DNA of 64,000 nucleotides from UBA2336 sp964404445 (GTDB taxonomy: Bacteria; Bacteroidota; Bacteroidia; Cytophagales; Cyclobacteriaceae). The stretch lies in the NCBI GenBank assembly GCA_964404445.1, contig CAYOJW010000004.1, forward strand, positions 266,930 to 330,929. Direction: 5' to 3'. The notes under the pieces were generated by a model that saw only the letters and a list, made by a program, of their open reading frames with translations, did no database searches and was not told the origin of the DNA. Both the position numbers and the translations under genes were made by a program. Below are positions 33,950 through 42,635 of the stretch, in pieces; the first letter of the stretch is position 1, and each line of letters opens with the position of its first letter.

Positions 33950-34762
33950 ATGGAAAGCAATGGGTATGTCATTCTGCTCATTGCGTTGCTTTTTGTTGGT
34001 ACAATCGCCATGCCCATTGTGCGCGACCAGCGCTGGTACAAAAAAATACTATTTTATTATTTCCCGCGCTTTCTTGTTCCGATTACGCCCGGCCTGAAAC
34101 CGATCAATGCGTATTACAAAAAACTCACGCCCGAAGAACGTAAGCGGTTTGAGTGGCGCGTGTATTATTTCATTACCGCTACCAACATCGAATTCAGGCA
34201 CTTTAAAAAAAGCCAGCTCATTAATTATAGTGCAGCCCGGTATTTGATTGCTTCGGTCGCTACCCAAATTTCACTTTTCCTTACGGAAGATTGCTACGAT
34301 GCCTTTCACCGGGTAATCATCTACCCCGATAAATATTATTCGCCCGTTACCGGTAAATACCACTACGGTGAAACCAACCCTTCGGCCGGGGTTATTGTAT
34401 TATCGTGGGAAAGCTTAACAAAAGGTTTTGCCAACAGCACCGATGGCATTAACCTGTTACTGCACGAGCTGGCGCACGCGCTTTGGCTCGAAAACAACCT
34501 GATGAAGTATAACATTTTCGATGCCGAAGCGCTGGAAGATTACGAAGTAATAGCAGCCGTTACTCGTTCCGAAATGAAACAGGGCGAACATCATTTCCTA
34601 AGACGATACGCGCTCACCAACGAAGAAGAGTTTTTCGCAGTATCAGTCGAGAATTTTTTCGAGCGTCCCGATCAGTTTCGTCTGGCGTTGCCTGCGTTGT
34701 ATAAAACCTTAGTGAATTTATTCCGGCACGATCCGGTTAAGCTGTACGCAGTGCGTTTGTAG
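33950..34762 (+). CDS. M90-family zinc peptidase (MtfA-like)
   Basis: A 270-aa protein with an N-terminal membrane helix (residues 5-22) and an MtfA-type core. The metal motif HELAHALW (H172, E173, H176) is followed by an acidic region with EDYEVIAAV. MtfA in E. coli is a peptidase that senses Mlc; here the membrane anchor suggests a different location. It begins 3 bp after glyS. Confidence 0.88.
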   Translation: MESNGYVILLIALLFVGTIAMPIVRDQRWYKKILFYYFPRFLVPITPGLKPINAYYKKLTPEERKRFEWRVYYFITATNIEFRHFKKSQLINYSAARYLIASVATQISLFLTEDCYDAFHRVIIYPDKYYSPVTGKYHYGETNPSAGVIVLSWESLTKGFANSTDGINLLLHELAHALWLENNLMKYNIFDAEALEDYEVIAAVTRSEMKQGEHHFLRRYALTNEEEFFAVSVENFFERPDQFRLALPALYKTLVNLFRHDPVKLYAVRL

Positions 34763-34777
34763 ATAAGTCTTCATTAA

Positions 34778-34984
34778 CTAATCAATATCGCCTTCCTCCA
34801 GTTCAAACAATTCGTTAACGGTTACGTCAAAGTAACGCGATAACTTTAAAGCTAATAACGTTGACGGCAGGTATTTGTTCTTTTCAATGGCGTTTATCGT
34901 TTGCCTGCTCACACCCATAGCCTCCGCTAATTGATCCTGCGTGATGTTTTTCTTTGCACGTTCTACTTTAATGGTGTTTTTCAT
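34778..34984 (-). CDS. XRE-family HTH regulator
   Basis: A 68-aa DNA-binding protein: KKNITQDQLAEAMGVSRQTI forms the HTH. ATG 34984 (MKNTIKVERAKK) is chosen; it overlaps the stop of the upstream membrane-protein gene by 4 bp (ATGA). The gene pair mirrors the XRE/DUF2975 pair at 5-864 and has its own palindromic operator candidate at 35470-35491. Confidence 0.9.
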   Translation of the reverse strand: MKNTIKVERAKKNITQDQLAEAMGVSRQTINAIEKNKYLPSTLLALKLSRYFDVTVNELFELEEGDID

Positions 34985-35451
34985 GCCCGGCTTTTTTCCA
35001 TAAATACACGCACACGAAATACGGCAAGAATGCAAAACAGCAAAAGATTAAGCGTTGCTATTTGCCCACCAATGTCCTTTAGCTGAAAGGGTCTTCCTAT
35101 TATCATGTTAATAATGTTTGAAAGAAACGGGAAAGCAAGAATGGCAAAAGCAAACATATATACACCATATACAAACGACTTGTAGCGCAACGTCTGCATC
35201 ATTTCATCCTCTAATTTTTCTTTTGAAAATACTACCAACGCAAGACCAATAGCAATCGGGTAATGCAAAATGGTTAACCCCCACGTTGCTTCAAATGCGT
35301 TCGTGTTTTCAATAGCTAAAACGGTTTCAAGCAACCAGGTGAACCCAAGTCCGATGGGCAAGGACAATATCAAAAAGATGTATCCATATTTTTTATACGA
35401 ATACGGCAGGAGTTTCATGGACTCCAACGAATCAAGAATTTTATCATCCAT
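34981..35451 (-). CDS. Four-helix membrane protein coupled to an XRE regulator
   Basis: A 156-aa protein with four predicted transmembrane helices (about 23-42, 54-72, 92-113 and 127-147) and short loops. It is the first gene of a two-gene operon with the XRE repressor. No named family is certain by eye; it resembles DUF2178-type or YoaS-like companions of such regulators. Confidence 0.7.
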   Translation of the reverse strand: MDDKILDSLESMKLLPYSYKKYGYIFLILSLPIGLGFTWLLETVLAIENTNAFEATWGLTILHYPIAIGLALVVFSKEKLEDEMMQTLRYKSFVYGVYMFAFAILAFPFLSNIINMIIGRPFQLKDIGGQIATLNLLLFCILAVFRVRVFMEKSRA

Positions 35452-35469
35452 AGCAATAATATTTTACCA

Positions 35470-35491
35470 AATGTAAAAAATATTTTACATT
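35470..35491. promoter_or_regulatory. Perfect palindrome upstream of the XRE/membrane-protein operon
   Basis: AATGTAAAA (35470-35478) and TTTTACATT (35483-35491) form a perfect inverted repeat with a 4-bp spacer, 18 bp upstream of the membrane-protein ATG. Extra half-site-like sequences (ATTTTACC at 35461) flank it. Likely operator of the XRE protein, by position. Confidence 0.6.
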
Positions 35492-35548
35492 GTGATTACA
35501 ATTTTATACATTTTTTAGCTAACCGGGATTTCCGTTATTTCGCGGTCT

Positions 35549-36877
35549 ATGAACTGGAAATCTTTACTTTCCGTCCAGCGCAGCGGACAAAAACAAACCA
35601 CTTCTACCGAACCCTCACGCAGTGCGTTCGAGCAGGATTATGATCGTATTATTTTCTCGCATCCGTTTCGCAAGCTGCAGGATAAAACACAGGTGCATCC
35701 GCTGCCCGAACATGATTTTGTACACACACGCTTAACGCATAGTTTAGAAGTGAGCAGTGTAGGCCGGTCGTTAGGCAAACGTGTGGGTGAGGTGATTTTA
35801 CAACGACACCCGGAGTTAAAGAATGATTTTTCGCTGTTTGATTTCGGGGCGATTGTATCGGCCGCTTCGCTGGCGCACGATCTGGGCAACCCGCCTTTCG
35901 GCCATGCGGGTGAAGATGCCATCTCAGATTTTTTTAAACATCATCCGGTTGGCTTATCGTTAAAAGAAAAAATCCAGAACGATGCACAATGGGCTGATCT
36001 GATTACGTTTGAAGGCAACGCGCAGGGCTTTCGCATCCTGAACAAAAATCAATACGGTTTAAAGCTTACGTTTGCTACGCTGGGTGCGTTCACCAAATAT
36101 CCGTGCCCGGCTTTATTCCCGGAGCGCGACAAGAAAAAACGCAGCCAGAAAAAATTTGGATACTTTCAATCCGAAAAAGAAATTTTTACCGAAGTCGCCA
36201 CCGCGCTTGAACTGCCTGCCGCAGCGACCGGTGTTTACGAACGTCATCCGTTAACATACTTAGTTGAAGCGGCCGATGACATCTGTTACAGCATTATTGA
36301 TTTGGAAGATGCGTGCAGCCTTGGCTTAGTCGGGTACGAAGAAGCCAAAGCGCTTTTTGAAAACATTATTACAAAGAACGAATCGAAATTAGGCAAAGTC
36401 GATCAGCTAAAAAGTAAACAAGAGAAAGCCGGATTTTTACGGGCGCTTGCCATTGGCGATTTAATGGACGAGTGCGCAACACTGTTTTTAGACAGCGAAC
36501 AAGAAATTTTGGCAGGAAAGTTTAACCATGCGTTGGCTGACTTATGCCCGTCTAAAGATGCTTTGAAAAATATTATCACCTTATCGGTTGAAAAAATTTA
36601 CCGTGCACGACAGGTTGTCGAGATCGAAGCCACCGGCCACACCGTACTGCCCGGCCTGCTCGAAGAGTTTTTAACAACCGGTATGCACATCATCGAACAA
36701 AGGCAGTCCCGCAAATACGAAAACTTAGCCATGCTCTTACCCGATGATGTACTGTTAAGCATAAAACAAGCCGATAACTACTACACCATGGCGCGTTATG
36801 TTACTGATTTTGTTTCGGGATTGACGGACAGGTATGCGATTGGTTTATATAGAAAGATCAGGGGATTATCGGTTTAA
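35549..36877 (+). CDS. dgt: Deoxyguanosinetriphosphate triphosphohydrolase (dNTPase)
   Basis: A 442-aa HD-domain enzyme hydrolysing dNTPs to nucleosides and triphosphate. HTRLTHSLEVSSVGRSLG carries the first His of the metal site; AHDLGNPPFGHAGE holds the HD pair; YLVEAADDICYSI the last Asp. The C-terminus reads FVSGLTDRYAIGLYRKIRG. A diverged copy of this 3' end is found at 37232-37291, beyond a small reverse-strand lipoprotein gene. Confidence 0.95.
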   Translation: MNWKSLLSVQRSGQKQTTSTEPSRSAFEQDYDRIIFSHPFRKLQDKTQVHPLPEHDFVHTRLTHSLEVSSVGRSLGKRVGEVILQRHPELKNDFSLFDFGAIVSAASLAHDLGNPPFGHAGEDAISDFFKHHPVGLSLKEKIQNDAQWADLITFEGNAQGFRILNKNQYGLKLTFATLGAFTKYPCPALFPERDKKKRSQKKFGYFQSEKEIFTEVATALELPAAATGVYERHPLTYLVEAADDICYSIIDLEDACSLGLVGYEEAKALFENIITKNESKLGKVDQLKSKQEKAGFLRALAIGDLMDECATLFLDSEQEILAGKFNHALADLCPSKDALKNIITLSVEKIYRARQVVEIEATGHTVLPGLLEEFLTTGMHIIEQRQSRKYENLAMLLPDDVLLSIKQADNYYTMARYVTDFVSGLTDRYAIGLYRKIRGLSV

Positions 36878-36922
36878 GCACGCACAACAGGTTATAGCCC
36901 TGATAATACTTATCTTCAAAAT

Positions 36923-37147
36923 TTAGGGGATACTAACGGGCGGACATATACTGTTTGCCCCTTCATAAAACACCCAGTCTTTTCCACCCTCTCTGTTCTT
37001 TTTATACGATTTACATTTTGTTTCGCTGAATTTTGCGTTGCAAATAGTGCCATCTGTCGTAGCACAAATGCCTGTTCGTTCATCTTCATCACAAGAGAAC
37101 ATGAAAAAGAAAGTTAAACACACAAATACCTTGCTTACGGATTTCAT
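36923..37147 (-). CDS. Small putative lipoprotein, Cys-rich
   Basis: A 74-aa protein with a lipoprotein signal peptide (KVFVCLTFFFMFSC; lipobox cysteine C19) followed by an acidic DEDE stretch, as surface-directed Bacteroidota lipoproteins often have. The mature part holds four more cysteines (residues 28, 37, 45, 68), which could form disulfides. It lies on the opposite strand between dgt and the relic of a dgt 3' end, so it may be a recent arrival. No family recognised. Confidence 0.6.
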   Translation of the reverse strand: MKSVSKVFVCLTFFFMFSCDEDERTGICATTDGTICNAKFSETKCKSYKKNREGGKDWVFYEGANSICPPVSIP

Positions 37148-37231
37148 AAAAAAATCGATCTATAAAAGCAATCTAACCTTTCTAACCGAAAGAGCAAAAT
37201 CTGTTCTATGTAGCATACATGCACGATCTGC

Positions 37232-37291
37232 TTTGTTTCAGGATTAACAGACAGGTATGCGATTAGCTTATACCAGAAGATTGAGCCATAA
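37232..37291 (+). pseudogene. Relic of a dgt 3' end (19 codons plus stop)
   Basis: In frame this reads FVSGLTDRYAISLYQKIEP followed by TAA. The dgt gene itself ends FVSGLTDRYAIGLYRKIRG plus two more residues. Over this stretch most base differences are at third codon positions (TCG/TCA, TTG/TTA, ACG/ACA), so it descends from a functional dgt-like coding sequence. Similarity fades upstream of 37232. The 354 bp between holds only the reverse-strand lipoprotein gene. Confidence 0.8.
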
Positions 37292-37310
37292 ACACATTTC
37301 AAATAACCAT

Positions 37311-37318
37311 TATATTTG
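37311..37318 (+). promoter_or_regulatory. -7 box upstream of DUF3667 gene
   Basis: TATATTTG fits TAnnTTTG exactly and lies 34 bp upstream of the ATG at 37353. A -33 box at the proper distance is not obvious. Confidence 0.4.
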
Positions 37319-37352
37319 CGCCTCTTTTACAAAGCGAATAAATTAACCGGCC

Positions 37353-38147
37353 ATGACCGAACAACCACACGAAACAAGTGTATGCATTAACTGTAACAAC
37401 ACTGTTGCAACACCGTATTGTTCGCAATGTGGCCAGCCCAATCCTCCACACCGGATGAGCCTCGGGCAAATTTCTGCCGACATTCAGGGACGCGCCTATG
37501 GAACCAGCGGGTTGTTTCAGCGTACGTTGCGCGATTTATTTATCAAGCCCGGGCGTGTGGTTGCAACATACATTGCCGGAAACCGGGTAATGTACAGTAG
37601 GCCAGTAGGTTTCTTTTTGCTTATGACCACCATTATGCTGGTGTTGATAAGTGTATTAAATATAGACTATTCTGTTTTCCTCGCGGCTGCCAGTCCAACC
37701 GATATGGCTGATTCAACAGAGGCAGAACGTCAACTGCATCAAACAATATCCTCGTTCATGGTTAACAACCTTCGCCTGATGTCGTTTGTTATGATTCCCA
37801 TACAAGCCTTTATTGCGCGTTGGTTTTTCTTCCGTAAACGCGGCTTCAGTTACCTTGAGCATACCGTGTTGCCGTTTTACAGTACGGGTCAGTTAAATGT
37901 GTTGGGGGTTGTAAACATAGTGTTGTTCAGGTTTACCAATTGGATGATGCCGTTTTGGCTAACCACGCTGATTTCAATTATTTATTTTGCCTACGGCTAT
38001 TCGGGCTGGATTGTGTCGCAACACGCTGTAAAAGTGTTCCTGAAAGGGATTGGCATTTACCTTGTGTCATTACTTTTCGTTGTTCTGCTATCGACAATCG
38101 GCATGGGGGTTTACCTTGTACTCCATCCCGAAATGCTCAATGTTTAA
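37353..38147 (+). CDS. DUF3667 zinc-ribbon membrane protein
   Basis: A 264-aa protein. An N-terminal zinc ribbon (CINCNNTV and YCSQCGQPN, about residues 11-30) is followed by an amphipathic linker ending in FIKPGRVVATYIAGNR. Four to five transmembrane helices follow (about 78-100, 140-155, 175-200, 210-225 and 235-258). This matches the DUF3667 family, which is common in Bacteroidota and functionally undefined. Confidence 0.85.
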   Translation: MTEQPHETSVCINCNNTVATPYCSQCGQPNPPHRMSLGQISADIQGRAYGTSGLFQRTLRDLFIKPGRVVATYIAGNRVMYSRPVGFFLLMTTIMLVLISVLNIDYSVFLAAASPTDMADSTEAERQLHQTISSFMVNNLRLMSFVMIPIQAFIARWFFFRKRGFSYLEHTVLPFYSTGQLNVLGVVNIVLFRFTNWMMPFWLTTLISIIYFAYGYSGWIVSQHAVKVFLKGIGIYLVSLLFVVLLSTIGMGVYLVLHPEMLNV

Positions 38148-38173
38148 ACTGCTTTTTACCTGATTTAAAGGGT

Positions 38174-38202
38174 ATTGAAAAAAGCAAAATTTGTTAGCTT
38201 TG
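38174..38202 (+). promoter_or_regulatory. Candidate promoter of the 137-aa membrane protein
   Basis: ATTG (38174-38177), a 17-bp spacer and TAGCTTTG (38195-38202) match the two-box consensus with one mismatch. A purine run GGAGGAGGGG (38268-38277) lies 11 bp before the ATG, an unusually strong Shine-Dalgarno-like stretch for this genome. Confidence 0.5.
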
Positions 38203-38288
38203 GCATTATGTGAATACATTGGCCGAAGCCATTATCCGGTATCGGTTTTCTTTAACAAGAACGTTTCGGAGGAGGGGTAAGTAACAAC

Positions 38289-38702
38289 ATGTCACGACCT
38301 GTACGATACTTATTACACATTTTAACTTTGATTTTGGGCTTTGCGCTAATTGCCTTCTTTGACGATAAAGACTTACTTCCTGCCTTCTACCTTTTTAGTC
38401 TGTTTTCGCAATACGTTCTACTGTCACCAATACTAAGATTTAACTTTTGGATCCGTTTTATTGTTTCAATCATACTTTGGGTAGTTAGTTTCGTTGGCAA
38501 TCTTGTCTTCGCTGTTATTATTGCTTTTGAAACTCATTTGAATGAAGTTGAGTTCACCATCCTGATTCTCGTTGTGTACAGTACCGTTGTAGTGTTTCTT
38601 TACGAACTCTTCTCCTCATCCTCAAAAGAAACCCTTTTAGGAAGAGGTCTTAAAAGAGTGTTCAGGAAAATGCTTGACCCACACAATCAGGGCATACATT
38701 AG
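38289..38702 (+). CDS. Hypothetical integral membrane protein
   Basis: A 137-aa protein with about four hydrophobic helices (residues 7-24, 29-50, 52-80 and 90-112) and a basic C-terminal tail (GRGLKRVFRKML). Preceded by a good promoter and an unusual GGAGG-type run. No family recognised. It is AT-richer than ileS downstream. Confidence 0.6.
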   Translation: MSRPVRYLLHILTLILGFALIAFFDDKDLLPAFYLFSLFSQYVLLSPILRFNFWIRFIVSIILWVVSFVGNLVFAVIIAFETHLNEVEFTILILVVYSTVVVFLYELFSSSSKETLLGRGLKRVFRKMLDPHNQGIH

Positions 38703-38834
38703 ACCGCATACAATAAATGCCCTATCTGGCAGAGAGCTAATCCATTGCTTTTTCCCAAGCCATAATACCTAAGTCCTGACATCTGATCCCTAAATGGTTA
38801 AAATATCCTAAATTGCGCCTTATTTTTTTGAAAG

Positions 38835-41800
38835 GTGAGCAAGTACAACGAGCACAAAGAGGTGAATTTTGCAGCGATCGCGACCGAAATCCTGCAATTC
38901 TGGAAAAACGAAAAGATTTTTGAAAAATCGGTAGCCAACCGCGAAGGTGCCGAAACCTTCACGTTTTATGAAGGCCCGCCATCGGCCAACGGAACGCCCG
39001 GCATACACCACGTTATGGCCCGTACCGTGAAAGACATTTTCTGCCGGTACAAAACCTTACAGGGCTACCAGGTAAAACGCAAAGGCGGCTGGGATACGCA
39101 CGGACTGCCCGTTGAACTTCAGGTTGAAAAACAACTCGGCATTACTAAAGACGACATCGGCAAGAAAATCTCAATCGAAGAGTACAACAAAAAATGCCGC
39201 GAAACGGTAATGATGTACAAAGATCAGTGGGACGACCTCACCCTGAAAATGGGCTATTGGGTTGACCTTGAAAACCCGTACATCACCTACGAAAAAGAAT
39301 ACATCGAATCGTTGTGGTGGATACTCAAACAACTGTACGATAAGCAACTCTTATATAAAGGCTATACCATTCAACCGTACTCACCGGCTGCGGGTACAGG
39401 TTTAAGCTCGCACGAACTGAACCTACCGGGATGTTACAAGGATGTAAAAGACACATCGATTGTCGCGCAGTTTAAGATTAAGAAAAACGAAAAATCCGAT
39501 TTCTTATTCCATTCACGTACGGTAGGCGATTTGTACATTCTCGCGTGGACAACCACACCCTGGACACTCCCCTCGAACACTGCGCTGGCCGTAGGTGCAA
39601 ACATTGAGTATTCAAAATTTGTAACGGTTAATCCCTACACCAAAACATTGCAAACTGTTTTGGTAGCGAAAGACCGCGCCAACAGTATTTTTGAAGGCAG
39701 CGTTGCATCGATCATTAAAAATTTAGAGAAAGAAGGTTTTGAAGTAAAAAGCCATGTAGCCGATTTCAAAGGCTCGCAATTGGCCGGTGTAGAGTACGAA
39801 CAACTCATGCCGTATTTAAAACCCTTTTACGATGCCGATAAAGCATTCCGGGTAATCGTAGGCGATTTCGTAACCACCGAAGACGGTACAGGTATCGTAC
39901 ACATTTCGCCAACCTTTGGTGCCGATGACTTCCGCGCAGCGAAACAAAACGATATTCCGGCACTAACCATCAAAGACGAACTTGACAATGAAGTGCCTAC
40001 CGTTGACCGCAAAGGGAAATTCATCAACGCTATTGGCGAAAAACTGAAAGAAGGCGTTACCCGATACAACATCAAAACACATAAGCCGCTTGGCACGGAT
40101 GATTTTTATGTGAAGAACTATACCAACGAAGACGAAAGCCATCCCGATTATAAAAACACGGATGTGATCATCTCGATTATTTTAAAAGAAGAAAACAAAG
40201 CCTTTAAAGTAGAGAAGTACGAACACACCTACCCGCATTGCTGGCGTACCGATAAACCCGTTTTGTATTATCCGTTAGATAGCTGGTTTATCAAAACCAC
40301 CGCGCTGAAAAGCAAAATGGTAGAAACCAATAAAACCATTAACTGGAAACCCGAGTCAACCGGAACAGGGCGTTTTGGTAACTGGCTCGAAAACCTCGTT
40401 GACTGGAATTTATCACGCTCACGCTATTGGGGTACACCGCTGCCGATCTGGCGCACGAAAGACGGTAAGGAAGAAATTTGTATCGGCTCGATTGATCAAC
40501 TGAAAAAAGAGATTGAGAAAGCGAAGCAAGCAGGCATTGAACAAGGTAAGTCCATAGTCCATGGTCAATGGACTATGGACTTACACAGACCTTATGTAGA
40601 TGAGATTATCCTTATTAGCCCGACAGGCCAACCCATGCACCGCGAGCCTGATTTGATCGATGTTTGGTTTGATAGTGGTGCGATGCCATACGCACAGTGG
40701 CATTACCCATTCGAGAACAAGGATATTTTTGAGAAAAGCTACCCTGCCGATTACATTGCCGAAGGCGTTGACCAAACCCGTGGCTGGTTTTTTACGCTGC
40801 ACGCAATCGCCTCGTTGTTAAACGAAGCAAGCGAAGAAATCCAGGCCGTTAATAAAAAAGTAAACAATCCGGGTGTTGCGTTCAAAAACGTGATCTCGAA
40901 CGGATTAGTGCTCGATAAAAACGGCAACAAAATGAGCAAGAGCAAAGGCAACGTAGTGAATCCGTTCGAAAGTCTGGATAAGTACGGTGCCGATGTGGTA
41001 CGCTGGTACATGATTGAAAACGCTCCACCGTGGGATAACCTCAAGTTCGATTTTGATGGTATTGTAGAAACTCAGCGCAGGTTTTTTGGTACACTCATCA
41101 ACACGTATTCATTCTTTGTACTGTATGCCAACATCGATGGCTTCGTAAAAGATGAAATGAACAATGTTGCCTGGGGCGATCTTTCTTCGTTAGATAAGTG
41201 GATCATCACCAAAGAGCAATCGCTGATCGAAGAAGTTACCGCTGCCTACAACGATTACGAGCCTACCAAAGCCGCACGCGCCATCCAGGAATTCGTAAAC
41301 GATCACGTATCGAACTGGTATGTACGGTTAAACCGGAAACGTTTCTGGCAACCGGGCGCACAAGGCGAAATGTCGGTTGATAAGAAGGCCGCTTACGAAA
41401 CCCTGTACGAGTGTTTGATGGTAACCGCACAACTTATGTCGCCTATCGCACCGTTTTTCAGCGAGTGGTTGTACAAAAACTTAACCGATAACATCCGGAC
41501 AAAAGCAAAACAGAACAACACACCATTACAATACGAATCGGTTCACCACACCTTGTTAGTGAAAGCCGAAACTAACCGTAAAGATGTTGAACTGGAGGTT
41601 TCGATGGATTATGCGCAACGTATATGTTCGCTTGTACACTCTATCCGCAAAAACAGTAAGATCAAAGTGCGCACTCCGTTGCAAAAAGTTTTATTACCGG
41701 TATTAGACGAAAAATTTGCGCAACGTGTAAAAAGTGTAGAAGACATCATCAAAGCCGAAGTAAACGTAAAGGAAATCCAGTACATCGATGATACATCCGA

Positions 41801-42320
41801 CCTGTTGGTGAAAAAAGTAAAACCAAACTTTGCCAAATTAGGCAAACAATACGGCCCCAAACTCAAAGAAGTATCGGCTGTAATCACAGGCTTTACCAAA
41901 GAAGACATCCAAACCATCGAGAAAAAAGGTGCGTTACACAAAGTCGGTTTCGACCTGGTGTTGGAAGATGTACTCGTTTCATCCGAAGACATTCCGGGCT
42001 GGTCGGTAGCCAGCGATGCAGGCATTACCGTGGCGCTTGATATTACCTTAACCGAAGCGTTGAAGAAAGAAGGTACAGCCCGCGATTTTGTAAACCGCAT
42101 TCAAAACCTGCGCAAAGACATGGGGCTTGAAGTGCTGGATAAAATCGTTATCGAAGTTCAGCAAAGCACACCGGAAATGGACAGTGCCTTAACCGAATTT
42201 GCCGATTACATCCGCACCGAAACCCAAGCTTTAACGTTAGACATTAAGCAAAGCGTAAGCGATGCCGTTGAGGTTGAGATGGACGATTTTAACCTGAACG
42301 TTAAAGTTTCCCGTAAATAA
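38835..42320 (+). CDS. ileS: Isoleucyl-tRNA synthetase (GTG start)
   Basis: An 1161-aa class I synthetase. The start is GTG 38835 (first residues SKYNEHKEV); no ATG gives the conserved N-terminus. PPSANGTPGIHHVMAR holds the HIGH-type motif, the CP1 editing domain follows (WTTTPWTLPSNTA; FVTTEDGTGIVHISP), and NKMSKSKGN lies near residue 700. The C-terminal anticodon domain is long, like the eukaryote-like type of Bacteroidota. A 39-bp perfect hairpin insertion encodes residues about 571-584 in a variable connector. Confidence 0.97.
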   Translation: MSKYNEHKEVNFAAIATEILQFWKNEKIFEKSVANREGAETFTFYEGPPSANGTPGIHHVMARTVKDIFCRYKTLQGYQVKRKGGWDTHGLPVELQVEKQLGITKDDIGKKISIEEYNKKCRETVMMYKDQWDDLTLKMGYWVDLENPYITYEKEYIESLWWILKQLYDKQLLYKGYTIQPYSPAAGTGLSSHELNLPGCYKDVKDTSIVAQFKIKKNEKSDFLFHSRTVGDLYILAWTTTPWTLPSNTALAVGANIEYSKFVTVNPYTKTLQTVLVAKDRANSIFEGSVASIIKNLEKEGFEVKSHVADFKGSQLAGVEYEQLMPYLKPFYDADKAFRVIVGDFVTTEDGTGIVHISPTFGADDFRAAKQNDIPALTIKDELDNEVPTVDRKGKFINAIGEKLKEGVTRYNIKTHKPLGTDDFYVKNYTNEDESHPDYKNTDVIISIILKEENKAFKVEKYEHTYPHCWRTDKPVLYYPLDSWFIKTTALKSKMVETNKTINWKPESTGTGRFGNWLENLVDWNLSRSRYWGTPLPIWRTKDGKEEICIGSIDQLKKEIEKAKQAGIEQGKSIVHGQWTMDLHRPYVDEIILISPTGQPMHREPDLIDVWFDSGAMPYAQWHYPFENKDIFEKSYPADYIAEGVDQTRGWFFTLHAIASLLNEASEEIQAVNKKVNNPGVAFKNVISNGLVLDKNGNKMSKSKGNVVNPFESLDKYGADVVRWYMIENAPPWDNLKFDFDGIVETQRRFFGTLINTYSFFVLYANIDGFVKDEMNNVAWGDLSSLDKWIITKEQSLIEEVTAAYNDYEPTKAARAIQEFVNDHVSNWYVRLNRKRFWQPGAQGEMSVDKKAAYETLYECLMVTAQLMSPIAPFFSEWLYKNLTDNIRTKAKQNNTPLQYESVHHTLLVKAETNRKDVELEVSMDYAQRICSLVHSIRKNSKIKVRTPLQKVLLPVLDEKFAQRVKSVEDIIKAEVNVKEIQYIDDTSDLLVKKVKPNFAKLGKQYGPKLKEVSAVITGFTKEDIQTIEKKGALHKVGFDLVLEDVLVSSEDIPGWSVASDAGITVALDITLTEALKKEGTARDFVNRIQNLRKDMGLEVLDKIVIEVQQSTPEMDSALTEFADYIRTETQALTLDIKQSVSDAVEVEMDDFNLNVKVSRK
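40546..40584 (+). repeat. Palindromic element inside ileS
   Basis: A 17-bp arm (40546-40562) and its perfect inverted copy (40568-40584) flank a 5-nt loop GGTCA; total 39 bp, exactly 13 codons, so the frame is kept. The arm contains AGTCCATAGTCCAT. It encodes KSIVHGQWTMDL just before the conserved HRPYVDEI block. Its core AGTCCA(T/C)GG recurs in the palindrome after ileS. Confidence 0.85.
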
Positions 42321-42324
42321 TTAT

Positions 42325-42362
42325 TAGTCCACGGCCGACAGTTGACTGTCAACCGTGGACTA
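42325..42362. repeat. Palindrome downstream of ileS
   Basis: TAGTCCACGG (42325-42334) pairs with CCGTGGACTA (42353-42362), and an inner inverted repeat GTTGAC-t-GTCAAC (42341-42353) sits in the loop. It begins 5 bp after the ileS stop. There is no T-run. It shares the AGTCCA(C/T)GG core with the insertion inside ileS. Confidence 0.75.
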
Positions 42363-42386
42363 CCCATCGGGCATTCTGAAAAATGG

Positions 42387-42394
42387 TATATTTG
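42387..42394 (+). promoter_or_regulatory. -7 box at the DUF433 antitoxin gene
   Basis: TATATTTG ends 4 bp before the ATG at 42399, implying a leaderless mRNA if used. No standard -33 box seen. Confidence 0.4.
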
Positions 42395-42398
42395 AGGC

Positions 42399-42635
42399 AT
42401 GGACTGGAGAGATCATATCGTATCAGACAAAGGAATACTATTAGGCAAACCTGTTATTAAGGGTACGCGGATTTCTGTTGAACTTATTCTGGAGTTACTG
42501 GCAAGCGGCTGGACAGAAGAAATGCTTCTGGAAAGTTACCCCGCCTTAAACAAGAATACCTTACGGATTGTTTTCGCTTACTTGAAGGATTCGGTTTCGC
42601 ACGAACTGTATTTTACATTACCCAAAACCGCCTGA
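42399..42635 (+). CDS. DUF433 antitoxin (VapB45-like)
   Basis: A 78-aa winged-HTH-like protein with the DUF433 signature GKPVIKGTRISVELILELLASG and AYLKDS. DUF433 proteins are antitoxins of DUF5615 PIN-like toxins. The stop overlaps the toxin start by one base. Confidence 0.9.
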   Translation: MDWRDHIVSDKGILLGKPVIKGTRISVELILELLASGWTEEMLLESYPALNKNTLRIVFAYLKDSVSHELYFTLPKTA

